Shown one piece after another: positions 1 through 7,186 of a DNA stretch of 15,357 nucleotides. The DNA is taken from NCBI GenBank assembly GCA_002432945.1, contig DJHE01000001.1:29226-44582 (forward strand). The letters run 5' to 3'. The notes under the pieces were generated by a model. That model worked only from the letters and a program-made list of their open reading frames with translations, did not search any database and was not told the origin of the DNA. How positions within the stretch are numbered: the first letter of the stretch is position 1; every line of letters begins with the position of its first letter. The position numbers were made by a program, and so were the translations under genes. Origin of the DNA: Synergistaceae bacterium UBA5827. GTDB lineage: Bacteria > Synergistota > Synergistia > Synergistales > 79-D21.

Positions 1-1371
1 AACCCGGGTATGGATTCGATTGGGGTCATGCTCCCCTATACTCCCCTCCATGCGCTTCTTCTCGATAGTCTCGAAGTGCTGGTGATGACAAGCGCCAACC
101 AGAGCGAGGAACCGATCATTGCAAGCAACGGAGAGGCACTGGAGCGGTTAGGAAACATTGTGGACGGTTTTCTTATGCATGACCGGGATATTTGCATGCG
201 TGTCGATGATTCCGTTGTCTCCGTTGCCGGGAAACGTTCTTTTTACGTTAGGCGAGCCCGTGGGGTCGTCCCCCAGCCTCTTTTCCTCACCAAAAAAGGA
301 CCGTCCATTTTGGCGGCGGGTGGAGAGATGAAGGCGACTTTCTCCGTAACGCATGAGGGAAACCTCTTCCCGAGCCAATATCTGGGGGATCTCAAGGAAA
401 TGGCGTCAGCGAGCTATTACCGGGAAGCCCTCGACCATTTCCTCTCCCTTTACGGGATGAACCCCCGATACCTGGTCACTGACCTGCACCCGCTTTACCT
501 TTCTTCGCGAATATGCAGTGAAGTTCTGCCTGATCCTGAAGAAACCCTTGCCGTCCAGCATCACCATGCACACCTCGCCGCCTGCCTGTTCGAGAACCGG
601 ATTGAGGAGCCCGCGGTCGGATTGATTCTTGACGGGACTGGATACGGGACTGATGGCACGGTCTGGGGCGGGGAGATCCTTTGGGGAGATGCGACCGGAT
701 TTAAGCGCCTGGGGCATTTCCTGCCCTTCATCCTTCCCGGAGGGGAAAGGGCGGTTCGCGAACCGTGGCGTAGTGCGCTGTCCCTGGCACTTGAAACGAA
801 GGGCGTTGATGAAGCGGAAGGGCTCCTTTTCGGAAAAGATTGCCCCTTGCGGTTGACCCGGGAAAGCTTTTTGGCAACGATTGAGGCCGGGATACGGACG
901 TCTTCATGCGGGAGGCTTTTTGATGGAGCCGCGGCCTTGCTCGGTTATGGCGATTCCGTATCTTTCGACGGCCAGGCTCCGATGCTCCTAGAGTCTTCAG
1001 CACGTGGGTCCGGAATCTTGCCTTTCAAAGTCATTGAAAATGAAGGACTCATCCTGCTCGATTGGAGACCGGCGATTGCGGGAATACTCGAAAGACGCAC
1101 ACGGCAATCTGCGTCTTCTCTTGCGGCTGCTTTCCACGGCGGCCTCGCGATTGCTTTGGCGGATGCTGCCGAGTTGGCGTCGGGAAAAACGGGGACGCGG
1201 CGGGTCGTTCTTTCGGGAGGAGTTTGGCAGAATAGACGCCTTTTTTCCCTGGTGATCGCGCACCTCAGGCGCAGAAACCTGGATCCCGTCGTTCATGCCT
1301 TGCTATCACCGAATGACGAATGTGTTTCAGTGGGACAGGCCGTTGTGGGACAGGAAAGATGGGGGAAATAG
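1..1371 (+). CDS. hypF: HypF, carbamoyltransferase for [NiFe]-hydrogenase maturation (3' part)
   Basis: HypF makes the carbamoyl group that becomes the cyanide ligand of the [NiFe]-hydrogenase active site: it hydrolyses carbamoyl phosphate, adenylates the product and passes it to the HypE C-terminus. The frame is open from base 1, so the gene begins upstream; the acylphosphatase and zinc-finger domains are outside the window. Visible are the end of the YrdC-like domain (MTSANQSEEPI, bases 85-117) and the full Kae1-like domain, with HHHAH at 559-573, DGTGYGTDGT at 631-660 and SGGVWQN near 1213-1233. These match the metal- and nucleotide-binding motifs of the family. The gene ends in TAG just before a hairpin shared with the convergent csp gene. 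It implies a [NiFe] hydrogenase elsewhere in the genome; no other hyp gene is in view. Confidence 0.96.
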   Translation, partial: NPGMDSIGVMLPYTPLHALLLDSLEVLVMTSANQSEEPIIASNGEALERLGNIVDGFLMHDRDICMRVDDSVVSVAGKRSFYVRRARGVVPQPLFLTKKGPSILAAGGEMKATFSVTHEGNLFPSQYLGDLKEMASASYYREALDHFLSLYGMNPRYLVTDLHPLYLSSRICSEVLPDPEETLAVQHHHAHLAACLFENRIEEPAVGLILDGTGYGTDGTVWGGEILWGDATGFKRLGHFLPFILPGGERAVREPWRSALSLALETKGVDEAEGLLFGKDCPLRLTRESFLATIEAGIRTSSCGRLFDGAAALLGYGDSVSFDGQAPMLLESSARGSGILPFKVIENEGLILLDWRPAIAGILERRTRQSASSLAAAFHGGLAIALADAAELASGKTGTRRVVLSGGVWQNRRLFSLVIAHLRRRNLDPVVHALLSPNDECVSVGQAVVGQERWGK

Positions 1372-1377
1372 TTAAAA

Positions 1378-1412
1378 AACGGGCAGCTGGGAGTTTCCGC
1401 CAGCCGCCCGTT
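1378..1412. terminator. Bidirectional intrinsic terminator between hypF and csp
   Basis: Arms at 1378-1390 and 1400-1412 form a 13-bp GC-rich stem with a 9-base loop. There is one A-C mismatch when read on the plus strand, which becomes a G-U pair when read on the minus strand. In the csp direction the stem is followed by a run of six T (complement of A at 1374-1379). In the hypF direction it is followed by a looser T-rich stretch. It sits 6 bases after the hypF stop and 21 bases after the csp stop, as expected for a hairpin shared by convergent genes, and looks stronger for csp. Confidence 0.88.
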
Positions 1413-1433
1413 ATATTTCTTTTCGACTTTGTG

Positions 1434-1631
1434 TTAAATGGCGCGAATATGAGCCGCCTGAGGGCCCTTGGCCCCGTCTACGACCTCGAATTCCACGGCC
1501 TGTCCTTCATCGAGCGTCTTAAAACCCTCCATCTCGATGGCACTGTAATGGGCAAAGACGTCTCTCCCGTCTTCCGTGGTGATAAACCCATAGCCCTTCG
1601 TTGCGTTGAACCACTTGACCGTTCCCTTCAT
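1434..1631 (-). CDS. Cold-shock domain protein (CspA/CspB family)
   Basis: A 65-residue single OB-fold protein of the usual CspA/CspB length, expected to bind single-stranded RNA or DNA and melt RNA structure. The two nucleic-acid-binding motifs are present: RNP1 KGYGFI at residues 12-17 and RNP2 VFAHYS at 25-30, with the typical opening MKGTVKWFNATKGYGFI. The start is ATG, with GGAGGG at 1642-1647 ten bases upstream. It has its own promoter (1693-1721), giving a leader of roughly 55 bases that can fold a short hairpin (ACCTGC with GCGGGT); a structured leader is common in csp genes, but cold induction is not shown here. It is last in the minus-strand run and ends at the bidirectional terminator. 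Confidence 0.97.
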   Translation of the reverse strand: MKGTVKWFNATKGYGFITTEDGRDVFAHYSAIEMEGFKTLDEGQAVEFEVVDGAKGPQAAHIRAI

Positions 1632-1692
1632 TGGCTCGCTTCCCTCCAGCAGTTTTATTTACCCGCACAAGGCAGGTTAAACCAGCGTGTCG

Positions 1693-1721
1693 AATATAGC
1701 ATCAGAAAAATGTGGAGTCAA
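1693..1721 (-). promoter_or_regulatory. Sigma-70-type promoter of csp
   Basis: On the minus strand the -35 TTGACT (1716-1721) and -10 TATATT (1693-1698) are separated by exactly 17 bases. Each hexamer matches the consensus at five of six positions. The predicted start is near 1686, about 55 bases before the csp ATG. It lies in the only minus-strand intergenic gap longer than 40 bases downstream of prfB, so csp can be transcribed independently of the genes before it. Confidence 0.85.
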
Positions 1722-1754
1722 TCTACCCGGTTCGCCACTAGCCCTGAAGGCTTT

Positions 1755-2735
1755 CTAGTAATCGATACCGCTGATCTTCTCCAGTTTTGTCAGCTTATGT
1801 ATAGCTTCGATGTATCGTATCGTCCCGCTCGCAGAACGCATGACAATCGACTGCGTCCGGATCTTGTCCCCTTCATACCGGACTCCCTGAAGCAACTCTC
1901 CGTTGGTGACGCCCGTAGCGGCGAAAAACACGTTGTCGCTATTTACGAGGTTGTCCATGCCGAAGACCTGATCGAGGTCCATGCCGCGTTCTTTGCATTT
2001 GCAGACCTCTTCTTCGTTTCGCGGCCAAAGGGTGCAAAACATCGATCCGCCGACGCATTTGAGCGCACAGGCGGTTATTACGGCTTCGGGAGAGCCGCCG
2101 ATTCCTGCAAGGAGGTCGATTCCGGCATCGGGTTTGCAGGTCATAAGCGCTCCGGCAATGTCACCGTCTGAAATTAGACGGATACGGGCTCCTGCCTTCC
2201 GAATATCCGAGATGAGGTCTTCGTGCCGTGGGCGATCCAGGACAACCACGGTGACGTCTTCCACAGCCTTGCCTTTTGCCTTGGCGACGTTGAGGATGTT
2301 TTCCCCGATGGAAAGGCGGATGTCGATCGCATCTGCAGCTTCAGGCCCGGTCGCGATCTTGTTCATGTAAAAGATATGCTCGGGGAAGTACATGCTTCCC
2401 TTTTCGGCGAGGGCTACCACGCTGATGGAATTCTGACGGCCAAGCGAGAGAAGGCGTGTTCCGTCAATGGGATCGACGGCGATGTCGACCTTCGGTTCCT
2501 CTCCTGTTCCAAGATGCTCCCCATTGAAGAGCATCGGGGCTTCGTCCTTTTCCCCTTCTCCGATAACGACGGTTCCGTCCATGCGTATCGTGTTCAGCAT
2601 GTACCTCATGGCGTTAACAGCAGCACCATCTGCGCCGATCTTGTCACCGCGGCCCATCCACCGGCCTGCTGCCATGGCCGCCGATTCTGTTGCCCGAACG
2701 AGTTCAAGGGCCAGGTTCCTTTCGGGAAGGGACAT
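1755..2735 (-). CDS. glpX: Class II fructose-1,6-bisphosphatase (GlpX type)
   Basis: This cytoplasmic metal-dependent enzyme converts fructose 1,6-bisphosphate to fructose 6-phosphate in gluconeogenesis. The 326-residue length and motifs fit class II: GEGEKDEAPM (residues 59-68), VDPIDGTRLL (87-96), VLDRPRHEDLI, GDIAGAL and GIGGSPEAVI, which build the metal and phosphate site. I chose the ATG at 2733-2735 because AGGAGG at 2744-2749 sits 8 bases from it. A GTG three codons earlier overlaps that SD and cannot use it. It follows purB by 13 bases, with the SD touching the purB stop, so it is probably co-transcribed and translationally linked. No strong terminator follows; a 4-bp inverted repeat after the stop lacks a T-run. 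Some GlpX homologues also act on sedoheptulose 1,7-bisphosphate, which cannot be judged here. Confidence 0.96.
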   Translation of the reverse strand: MSLPERNLALELVRATESAAMAAGRWMGRGDKIGADGAAVNAMRYMLNTIRMDGTVVIGEGEKDEAPMLFNGEHLGTGEEPKVDIAVDPIDGTRLLSLGRQNSISVVALAEKGSMYFPEHIFYMNKIATGPEAADAIDIRLSIGENILNVAKAKGKAVEDVTVVVLDRPRHEDLISDIRKAGARIRLISDGDIAGALMTCKPDAGIDLLAGIGGSPEAVITACALKCVGGSMFCTLWPRNEEEVCKCKERGMDLDQVFGMDNLVNSDNVFFAATGVTNGELLQGVRYEGDKIRTQSIVMRSASGTIRYIEAIHKLTKLEKISGIDY

Positions 2736-2743
2736 TTCGAGCA

Positions 2744-2749
2744 CCTCCT
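2744..2749 (-). promoter_or_regulatory. glpX ribosome binding site (decides start)
   Basis: A perfect AGGAGG overlaps the T of the purB TGA stop and lies 8 bases from the ATG at 2733-2735. It also overlaps the in-frame GTG at 2742-2744, which rules that GTG out as the main start. Confidence 0.85.
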
Positions 2750-4071
2750 CAGTCGTTTTGTGGAATCATCTTCCCACTCTTTTCAAAGCGGGAAAAAATT
2801 TCGTTCACGTAACGGATGTAATAACCGTAGTCGAATAAGCGATCGAGAGAATCCTCGTCCAGCACATGGTTCACGCGGCTATCGGATGAGAGAAGTTCCC
2901 TGAGATGTCCCTCGCCAGCCCAGCAGCGCATCGCGTTTTCCTGGACGATGGCATAGGCTTCTTCGCGACTGATGCCGGATTCATCGATTAGGAAAAGGAG
3001 CACCCTCTGGCTAAATAGAAGACCTTTAGTCAGCTCGAGGTTTCTTGCCATCCTTTCAGGGTCGACGACGAGGTTCCCGATGACGCGGGACATTGTTTTC
3101 AGGCAGTAGTGAGCCAGGTGGAAGGAATCGGGCCAGGCAACCCGCTCTACCGATGAGTGGCTGATATCCCTTTCGTGCCAGAGCGCAATATTTTCCATGG
3201 AAGCAAGCGAATAGCCTCGTAGAAGCCGGGCCATACCGCAAACACGCTCGCAGAGGATCGGGTTCCTCTTGTGAGGCATTGCAGATGAGCCTTTCTGCCC
3301 TTTTGCGAAAGGCTCCGATGCTTCCAGGACCTCTGTACGCTGAAGGTGTCGAATCTCGGTGGCGATTCTTTCGAGCGTCGAGCCAAGGATGGCTATGGTA
3401 GACAACACTTCTGCATGGCGATCACGCTGCAGGACCTGGTTCGAAATGTCGGCCCGGGCAAGACCCAGCCTGGAGCAAACCTTTTCCTCGATGTGCGGAG
3501 GGCAATGGGCATAAGTTCCGACAGCGCCCGAAATCTTTCCTGCGCAAACATGGCGGCGTGCCAATTCGAGTCTTTCAAGATCTCTCGTTAGCTCGGCATG
3601 CCAGTTTAGGACTTTCAACCCGAAAGTGGTGGGTTCTCCGTGTATGCCGTGCGTCCTTCCGACGCAAGGTAGATGACGGTATTCGCGAGCCTTTTCGAGG
3701 ACAATACCGGAAAAATCCTTGAGGGCTTCCTTTATGACGGTCAGCGCTTCAAGGATCAGGAGGGAACCCGCCGTGTCCACGACATCACTGCTGGTCAAAC
3801 CAAGGTGTATGAAACGGCCTTCGTCCCCAACCTTTTCCGCAACGGCGCTGACAAAGGCAATGACGTCATGGTGAGTGGTTGCCTCGATCTCGGCAACCCT
3901 CGCGGCGTCAAAATCCGCCTTCCTGCGGATTTCCGACATCGCTTCGACGGGGATTCGGCCGTCTTCGGTCCATGCCTCGCATACGGCAAGTTCGACCTCA
4001 AGCCACTTCCTGTATCGGTTTTGTTCGGACCAAATGCGCTTCATCTCCGGGGTTTCGTATCTCTCGATCAT
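2749..4071 (-). CDS. purB: Adenylosuccinate lyase
   Basis: Catalyses two beta-eliminations in purine synthesis: SAICAR to AICAR plus fumarate, and adenylosuccinate to AMP plus fumarate. At 440 residues it matches the short Bacillus/Thermotoga-type enzyme. Visible motifs are TTHHDV with His67-His68, GLTSSDVVDT (91-100), the catalytic-acid region GRTHGIHGEPT with His141, and the superfamily signature GSSAMPHKRNPI (261-272), whose flexible loop carries the catalytic base serine. The ATG overlaps the ftsY TGA as ATGA, with AGGAGG nine bases upstream inside ftsY, so the two are probably translationally coupled. No other pur gene is adjacent, so its position here reflects operon architecture rather than a purine cluster. 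Confidence 0.98.
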   Translation of the reverse strand: MIERYETPEMKRIWSEQNRYRKWLEVELAVCEAWTEDGRIPVEAMSEIRRKADFDAARVAEIEATTHHDVIAFVSAVAEKVGDEGRFIHLGLTSSDVVDTAGSLLILEALTVIKEALKDFSGIVLEKAREYRHLPCVGRTHGIHGEPTTFGLKVLNWHAELTRDLERLELARRHVCAGKISGAVGTYAHCPPHIEEKVCSRLGLARADISNQVLQRDRHAEVLSTIAILGSTLERIATEIRHLQRTEVLEASEPFAKGQKGSSAMPHKRNPILCERVCGMARLLRGYSLASMENIALWHERDISHSSVERVAWPDSFHLAHYCLKTMSRVIGNLVVDPERMARNLELTKGLLFSQRVLLFLIDESGISREEAYAIVQENAMRCWAGEGHLRELLSSDSRVNHVLDEDSLDRLFDYGYYIRYVNEIFSRFEKSGKMIPQND

Positions 4072-5018
4072 GAAGGGAGTCCTCCTTTCGACAAAGCGCC
4101 CTCGTTTAACCCGAGAAGTGCTTCCACAAATTCAGCAGGCTTGAAAAGGGCCAGGTCTTCAATTCTTTCACCCAGCCCTACATAGCGTACAGGTAACCCA
4201 AGTTCGTGAACAACGGAGAGGATGACTCCTCCCTTGGAGGTGTTGTCGTATTTGGTAAGGATAATCCCGGTTAGGGGAAGAGCTTCGCCAAAAATCCTGG
4301 CTTGCTGGAAGGAATTCTGTCCCATAACAGCGTCCAGGACGAGTAAAAATTCGGTTGTTCCCCCGGTAGCCTCCTTTTCAACGACCCGAGCCACCTTGCG
4401 AAGTTCTTCCATCAGGTTGTGCCGGGTGTGAAGGCGTCCTGCGGTATCGGCTATGACAAGGTCTGCATTCGAGGCTTTCGCAGAACGGATGGCATCGAAG
4501 ACAACGGCAGCCGGATCACTACCCGGTCCATGGCTTACAAGGCGCACCTGGGAACGGTCACTCCAGACGGCTAATTGTTCGATCGCGGCAGCTCGGAAAG
4601 TGTCCGCAGCGGCTAGGACGACTTTCTTGCCGGCTTTGGAAAACTGTGAAGCGAGTTTTCCTGCGGTCGTTGTCTTGCCGCTTCCGTTCACCCCGGCTAA
4701 AAGGACCACGCACGGGCTCCCGTCGAGACGGACCGGGGTTCCGTTCAGAGGATTCACTTTAAAAATTTCCTCGAGTTGTTTCCCGAAAAGTTCGATAGCG
4801 GGAATTTTCCGCGATCCGCGAGCCTCCAGGCGCTTACGAAAATCCGCGATTAGCTTTTCGGAAAGGTCCAGCCCTACGTCGCCCGATATCAGGGTTTCCT
4901 CGATCTTCTCCCAAAAAGACTCGTCTTCGGTTGGCCCGGCTAGAACCTGCGCAAGTGAATTTCCCCACTTCGCCTTGACTTCTTTCAATCCGTGCTTGAA
5001 CCGATCAAAAAATTCCAG
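4068..5018 (-). CDS. ftsY: FtsY, signal recognition particle receptor GTPase (probable CTG start)
   Basis: FtsY docks SRP-ribosome complexes at the inner membrane for co-translational insertion of membrane proteins. The SRP-type GTPase motifs are intact: P-loop GVNGSGKTT (109-117), DTFRAAA (139-145), DTAGR (191-195), TKYD (255-258, usually TKLD) and GLGE (281-284). I extend the gene upstream of the TTG at 4986-4988 because the same frame continues as EFFDRFKHGLKEVK, which resembles the normal FtsY N-terminal helix. It reaches a CTG at 5016-5018 placed 6 bases after a GGAGGTGA (5025-5032). No ATG, GTG or TTG lies in frame between that SD and TTG 4988. The protein would be 316 residues, an NG-domain form without a long acidic A-domain. 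The start is inferred; the gene identity is secure. Confidence 0.95.
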   Translation of the reverse strand: MEFFDRFKHGLKEVKAKWGNSLAQVLAGPTEDESFWEKIEETLISGDVGLDLSEKLIADFRKRLEARGSRKIPAIELFGKQLEEIFKVNPLNGTPVRLDGSPCVVLLAGVNGSGKTTTAGKLASQFSKAGKKVVLAAADTFRAAAIEQLAVWSDRSQVRLVSHGPGSDPAAVVFDAIRSAKASNADLVIADTAGRLHTRHNLMEELRKVARVVEKEATGGTTEFLLVLDAVMGQNSFQQARIFGEALPLTGIILTKYDNTSKGGVILSVVHELGLPVRYVGLGERIEDLALFKPAEFVEALLGLNEGALSKGGLPS

Positions 5019-5024
5019 GAGCGC

Positions 5025-5032
5025 TCACCTCC
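5025..5032 (-). promoter_or_regulatory. ftsY ribosome binding site pointing to a CTG start
   Basis: GGAGGTGA is an eight-base match to the anti-SD. The only well-spaced in-frame near-start codon is CTG at 5016-5018, which is nine bases after GGAGG. The TTG at 4986-4988 is more than 30 bases away and would have no SD of its own. A GTG inside the SD opens only a seven-residue frame ending in TGA. Confidence 0.7.
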
Positions 5033-5055
5033 GGGTGCTCAAAAAAAGATAAGTC

Positions 5056-6387
5056 TTATTCTTCGGCAGAGGGCTTGCGAGGCCTTCTCCTTCGTGAGTT
5101 TCTCTTCCTTCTCGTTTTCTCGGGACTGGAAGCGGCTGGTTCTGTTAAAGGAGCCCTGCTTTCCTGGCTCTGTTTTTGTGGCTCGTTCAATGTGGCAGTC
5201 GCCGGGTTTTTCCTCTTTTTTCTGCGCGGACGCCGTTTTTTGGGGGATTCCTGCCCAGCCGGGGGCGAAACCGTTTCGGGGGTTGCCTTCACGGGAATAT
5301 TGCCTCGAGTCGTTTCCGGTGTTTCTCGTGAAGTTCGTTCGGCGGTCCGTTTCGCTAAGCGTTCTCTCGCAGGAACATGCACAGGCTTCTGCCTGGCGGG
5401 TCTCTCCGGGGGGCAGGTCCCGTCCTCAAGGATAGTCTCAGATTCGGAAACCGCTTCCTGGAGGAGCTTGTTGAAGGGAAGCTGAACGACCTCCTCACGC
5501 TGGGGTTCCCAAGCCTCTCCCTTCTGGATTGATTCCTTGAACTTGGAGAATTCGCCAACGGGAACAAGGACTTCCGTGCGGTCGGGGCAAAAGACGCGGA
5601 GGGATTTTCCCATCAGGTCGACACCGGAAATGAGATAGGTTTCTCCTGTCACGGATTTCAGTTTCGTTCCGGGGTTCGGAAGGCCTTTCCATAACTCCTG
5701 GTAGGTTGTGTGTTCGTAACCCATGCAGCACATGAGGCGTCCACAGATCCCCGAAATCTTCGTAGGATTCAAAGCAAGGTTCTGTTGTTTCACCATTTTT
5801 ATGCAAATAGGTTCGAAACGGTTAAGCCAGGTGCTGCAGCAGCAGGGCATGCCGCACTGCGAAATTCCAGCTGCAACCTTGGCCTCGTCCCGACCGCCGA
5901 TTTGCCGAAGTTCGATGCGGGTCTTGAACTCTCTTGCAAGGTCACGAACAAAACCGCGAAAATCGATACGCTGTTCTGCCGTGAAATAAAAGAAGAGTTT
6001 TGATCGATCCAGCAGATACTCCACGTCCACTAGTTTCATCGTCAAGTTGTGGACCTTCAGCATTTCACGAGCCTTCAGCAGGATTGCCGACTCTTCACCC
6101 AGGCGCTCAAGCTTGCCATCGGATTCTTCAGGCGGTGGAAATCCGATGAAAGAAACCTCTTCGGTCGGCATGTTTGCTTTCTGGCCACCCTCGCCCTGAT
6201 CCGCCGATGGGGCCCGTCGGTAGCGCTCTTCCTGCTCGGAAGTAAGCGGTCCCGCGATAACGCCGAGCTCCTGCCCACGTGTTGTTTCTACAACGACAAT
6301 ATTCCCCTTGTTAAGGGGGTGGTCTTCCTCTATTTTAAGGAAGCCAAGGTACCGAGGCTTACCGTAAAGGATCAAAAAAGTTTTCAA
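5056..6387 (-). CDS. ricT: RicT/YaaT-like PSP1-domain protein with long basic C-terminal tail
   Basis: PSP1-domain protein of the YaaT/RicT family. In Bacillus subtilis RicT joins RicA and RicF in an Fe-S complex that guides RNase Y maturation of mRNAs. The PSP1 core spans residues 1-290 with the conserved cysteines Cys178, 182, 183, 184, 215, 220 and 221 in QCGMPCCCSTW and CGRLMCCMGYE. An insert at about 49-95 is rich in Glu, Gly and Pro. Beyond residue 320 a tail of some 120 residues is low-complexity, rich in Pro, Thr, Glu, Arg and Lys, with basic blocks RRPRRKKRK and RRKRNSRRRRPRKP; the family is normally near 275 residues. The TTG start has GAGG nine bases upstream and overlaps the holB end by 29 bases. 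The order tmk-holB-ricT matches Firmicutes. Partners RicA and RicF are not in the window. Confidence 0.9.
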   Translation of the reverse strand: MKTFLILYGKPRYLGFLKIEEDHPLNKGNIVVVETTRGQELGVIAGPLTSEQEERYRRAPSADQGEGGQKANMPTEEVSFIGFPPPEESDGKLERLGEESAILLKAREMLKVHNLTMKLVDVEYLLDRSKLFFYFTAEQRIDFRGFVRDLAREFKTRIELRQIGGRDEAKVAAGISQCGMPCCCSTWLNRFEPICIKMVKQQNLALNPTKISGICGRLMCCMGYEHTTYQELWKGLPNPGTKLKSVTGETYLISGVDLMGKSLRVFCPDRTEVLVPVGEFSKFKESIQKGEAWEPQREEVVQLPFNKLLQEAVSESETILEDGTCPPERPARQKPVHVPARERLAKRTAERTSRETPETTRGNIPVKATPETVSPPAGQESPKKRRPRRKKRKNPATATLNEPQKQSQESRAPLTEPAASSPEKTRRKRNSRRRRPRKPSAEE

Positions 6388-7186
6388 GGGAGACTTCCTC
6401 TCTGAGCATCAAAAATATAAGGTCGGCGACCATGGAAACAGAAAGCCGCATTTTCTGGGCAAGCGTCACAAGAGAATCCAGGTCAACCGCTTTCCGGAAA
6501 TTGCCTTGAAGAGCATACCACCTCGCCCATCGTGCCGCACACAAAAGCATCGCTTCGACCTTACCCGAAAGCGTTTCGGACAGCCAGTCTGTCCATTCTT
6601 CATCGTTTTGGGGAGGCGGTACCGGCTCAATGACCTCTTCGAGGGGCATTCGAAGGCACCAGCTTCGGCTGCGAAGAGTCGGCAGCAGGATTTCCTCCTC
6701 CAGGAGAAGGAGCAGGCGCCCCCTGGGGGGCGGTTCTTCAGTGATTTTTAAGAGGCTGTTAGCTGCAGGGGGACTGAGCCGATGAGCTGCATGGATCACG
6801 GCCAGCCTGTAGGGTGCGCATACGGGGCGCGAGGAAAGGTCGCCCAGCAGGGACCTGCATTCATCGATACCGGGAGGTGTCCCGATATCCCCAAGGATAA
6901 GAAGATCCGGATGATTTTCTACAAGCACAGGGTTAATTGCCGCCTTTTCGCCGTTGCTTAAAAGGGACTGCGCATACAAGCGAAGGAAGGGCTTGTGGAA
7001 AAGCGAAGGTGCGAAAAAAACGACAGACTGTGGGAGAATCGCCTGCCTGAGAGCTGTTGAAAGTTCTTTCCAGGCTTGCCCCGACTCGATGATTCTTGCC
7101 AGGTTCGCTTCTTCTGGAGTTGCCCCTGCCGTTCCTTCTTCAATTCCCATAACGAAAAGGCCGGTTTGTGCCTTGCCTGGAATCAC
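6359..7186 (-). CDS. holB: DNA polymerase III delta-prime subunit (degenerate, short)
   Basis: Delta-prime is the rigid stator of the clamp loader that puts the beta sliding clamp on DNA. Recognition rests on position between tmk and ricT and on the AAA+ segment HRLSPPAANSLLKITEEPP (135-153) followed by LLPTLRSRSW (167-176), the delta-prime sensor/SRC region. At 275 residues it is shorter than the usual 320-330. The P-loop position reads APSLFHKPF (59-67) with no GxxGxGK, the Walker B acid is replaced by His (VIHAAHRL), and the four-cysteine zinc module is absent. Delta-prime is naturally non-catalytic, so loss of the P-loop is compatible with function. The GTG start overlaps the tmk stop as GTGA, with GGAGG seven bases upstream. 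The ricT TTG start lies inside its 3' end. Confidence 0.85.
   Translation of the reverse strand: MIPGKAQTGLFVMGIEEGTAGATPEEANLARIIESGQAWKELSTALRQAILPQSVVFFAPSLFHKPFLRLYAQSLLSNGEKAAINPVLVENHPDLLILGDIGTPPGIDECRSLLGDLSSRPVCAPYRLAVIHAAHRLSPPAANSLLKITEEPPPRGRLLLLLEEEILLPTLRSRSWCLRMPLEEVIEPVPPPQNDEEWTDWLSETLSGKVEAMLLCAARWARWYALQGNFRKAVDLDSLVTLAQKMRLSVSMVADLIFLMLREEVSLENFFDPLR

Noticed and set aside
1738..1757. Terminator after glpX
   Set aside because: Only AGCC-GGCT four-base arms with no T-run.
1320..2171. Plus-strand open frame of 283 codons running from the hypF end over csp and glpX
   Set aside because: It crosses the terminator hairpin and is antisense to clear csp and glpX coding sequence.
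2223..2903. Plus-strand open frame opposite glpX and purB
   Set aside because: Antisense shadow; the minus-strand proteins there have complete family motifs.
5004..5030. Possible +1 shift at TTT TGA from a GTG inside the ftsY SD, echoing prfB
   Set aside because: The GTG overlaps GGAGG and has no usable SD; the CTG start explains the frame more simply.
5035..5062. T-run after a small A/T-rich inverted repeat between ricT and ftsY as a terminator
   Set aside because: The stem is short, bulged and AT-only, so it is unlikely to stop transcription before ftsY.
5075..5485. Hydrophobic plus-strand frame opposite the RicT tail, resembling a small membrane protein
   Set aside because: Hydrophobicity is the expected complement of Lys/Arg/Glu codons in the tail; no SD or promoter seen.
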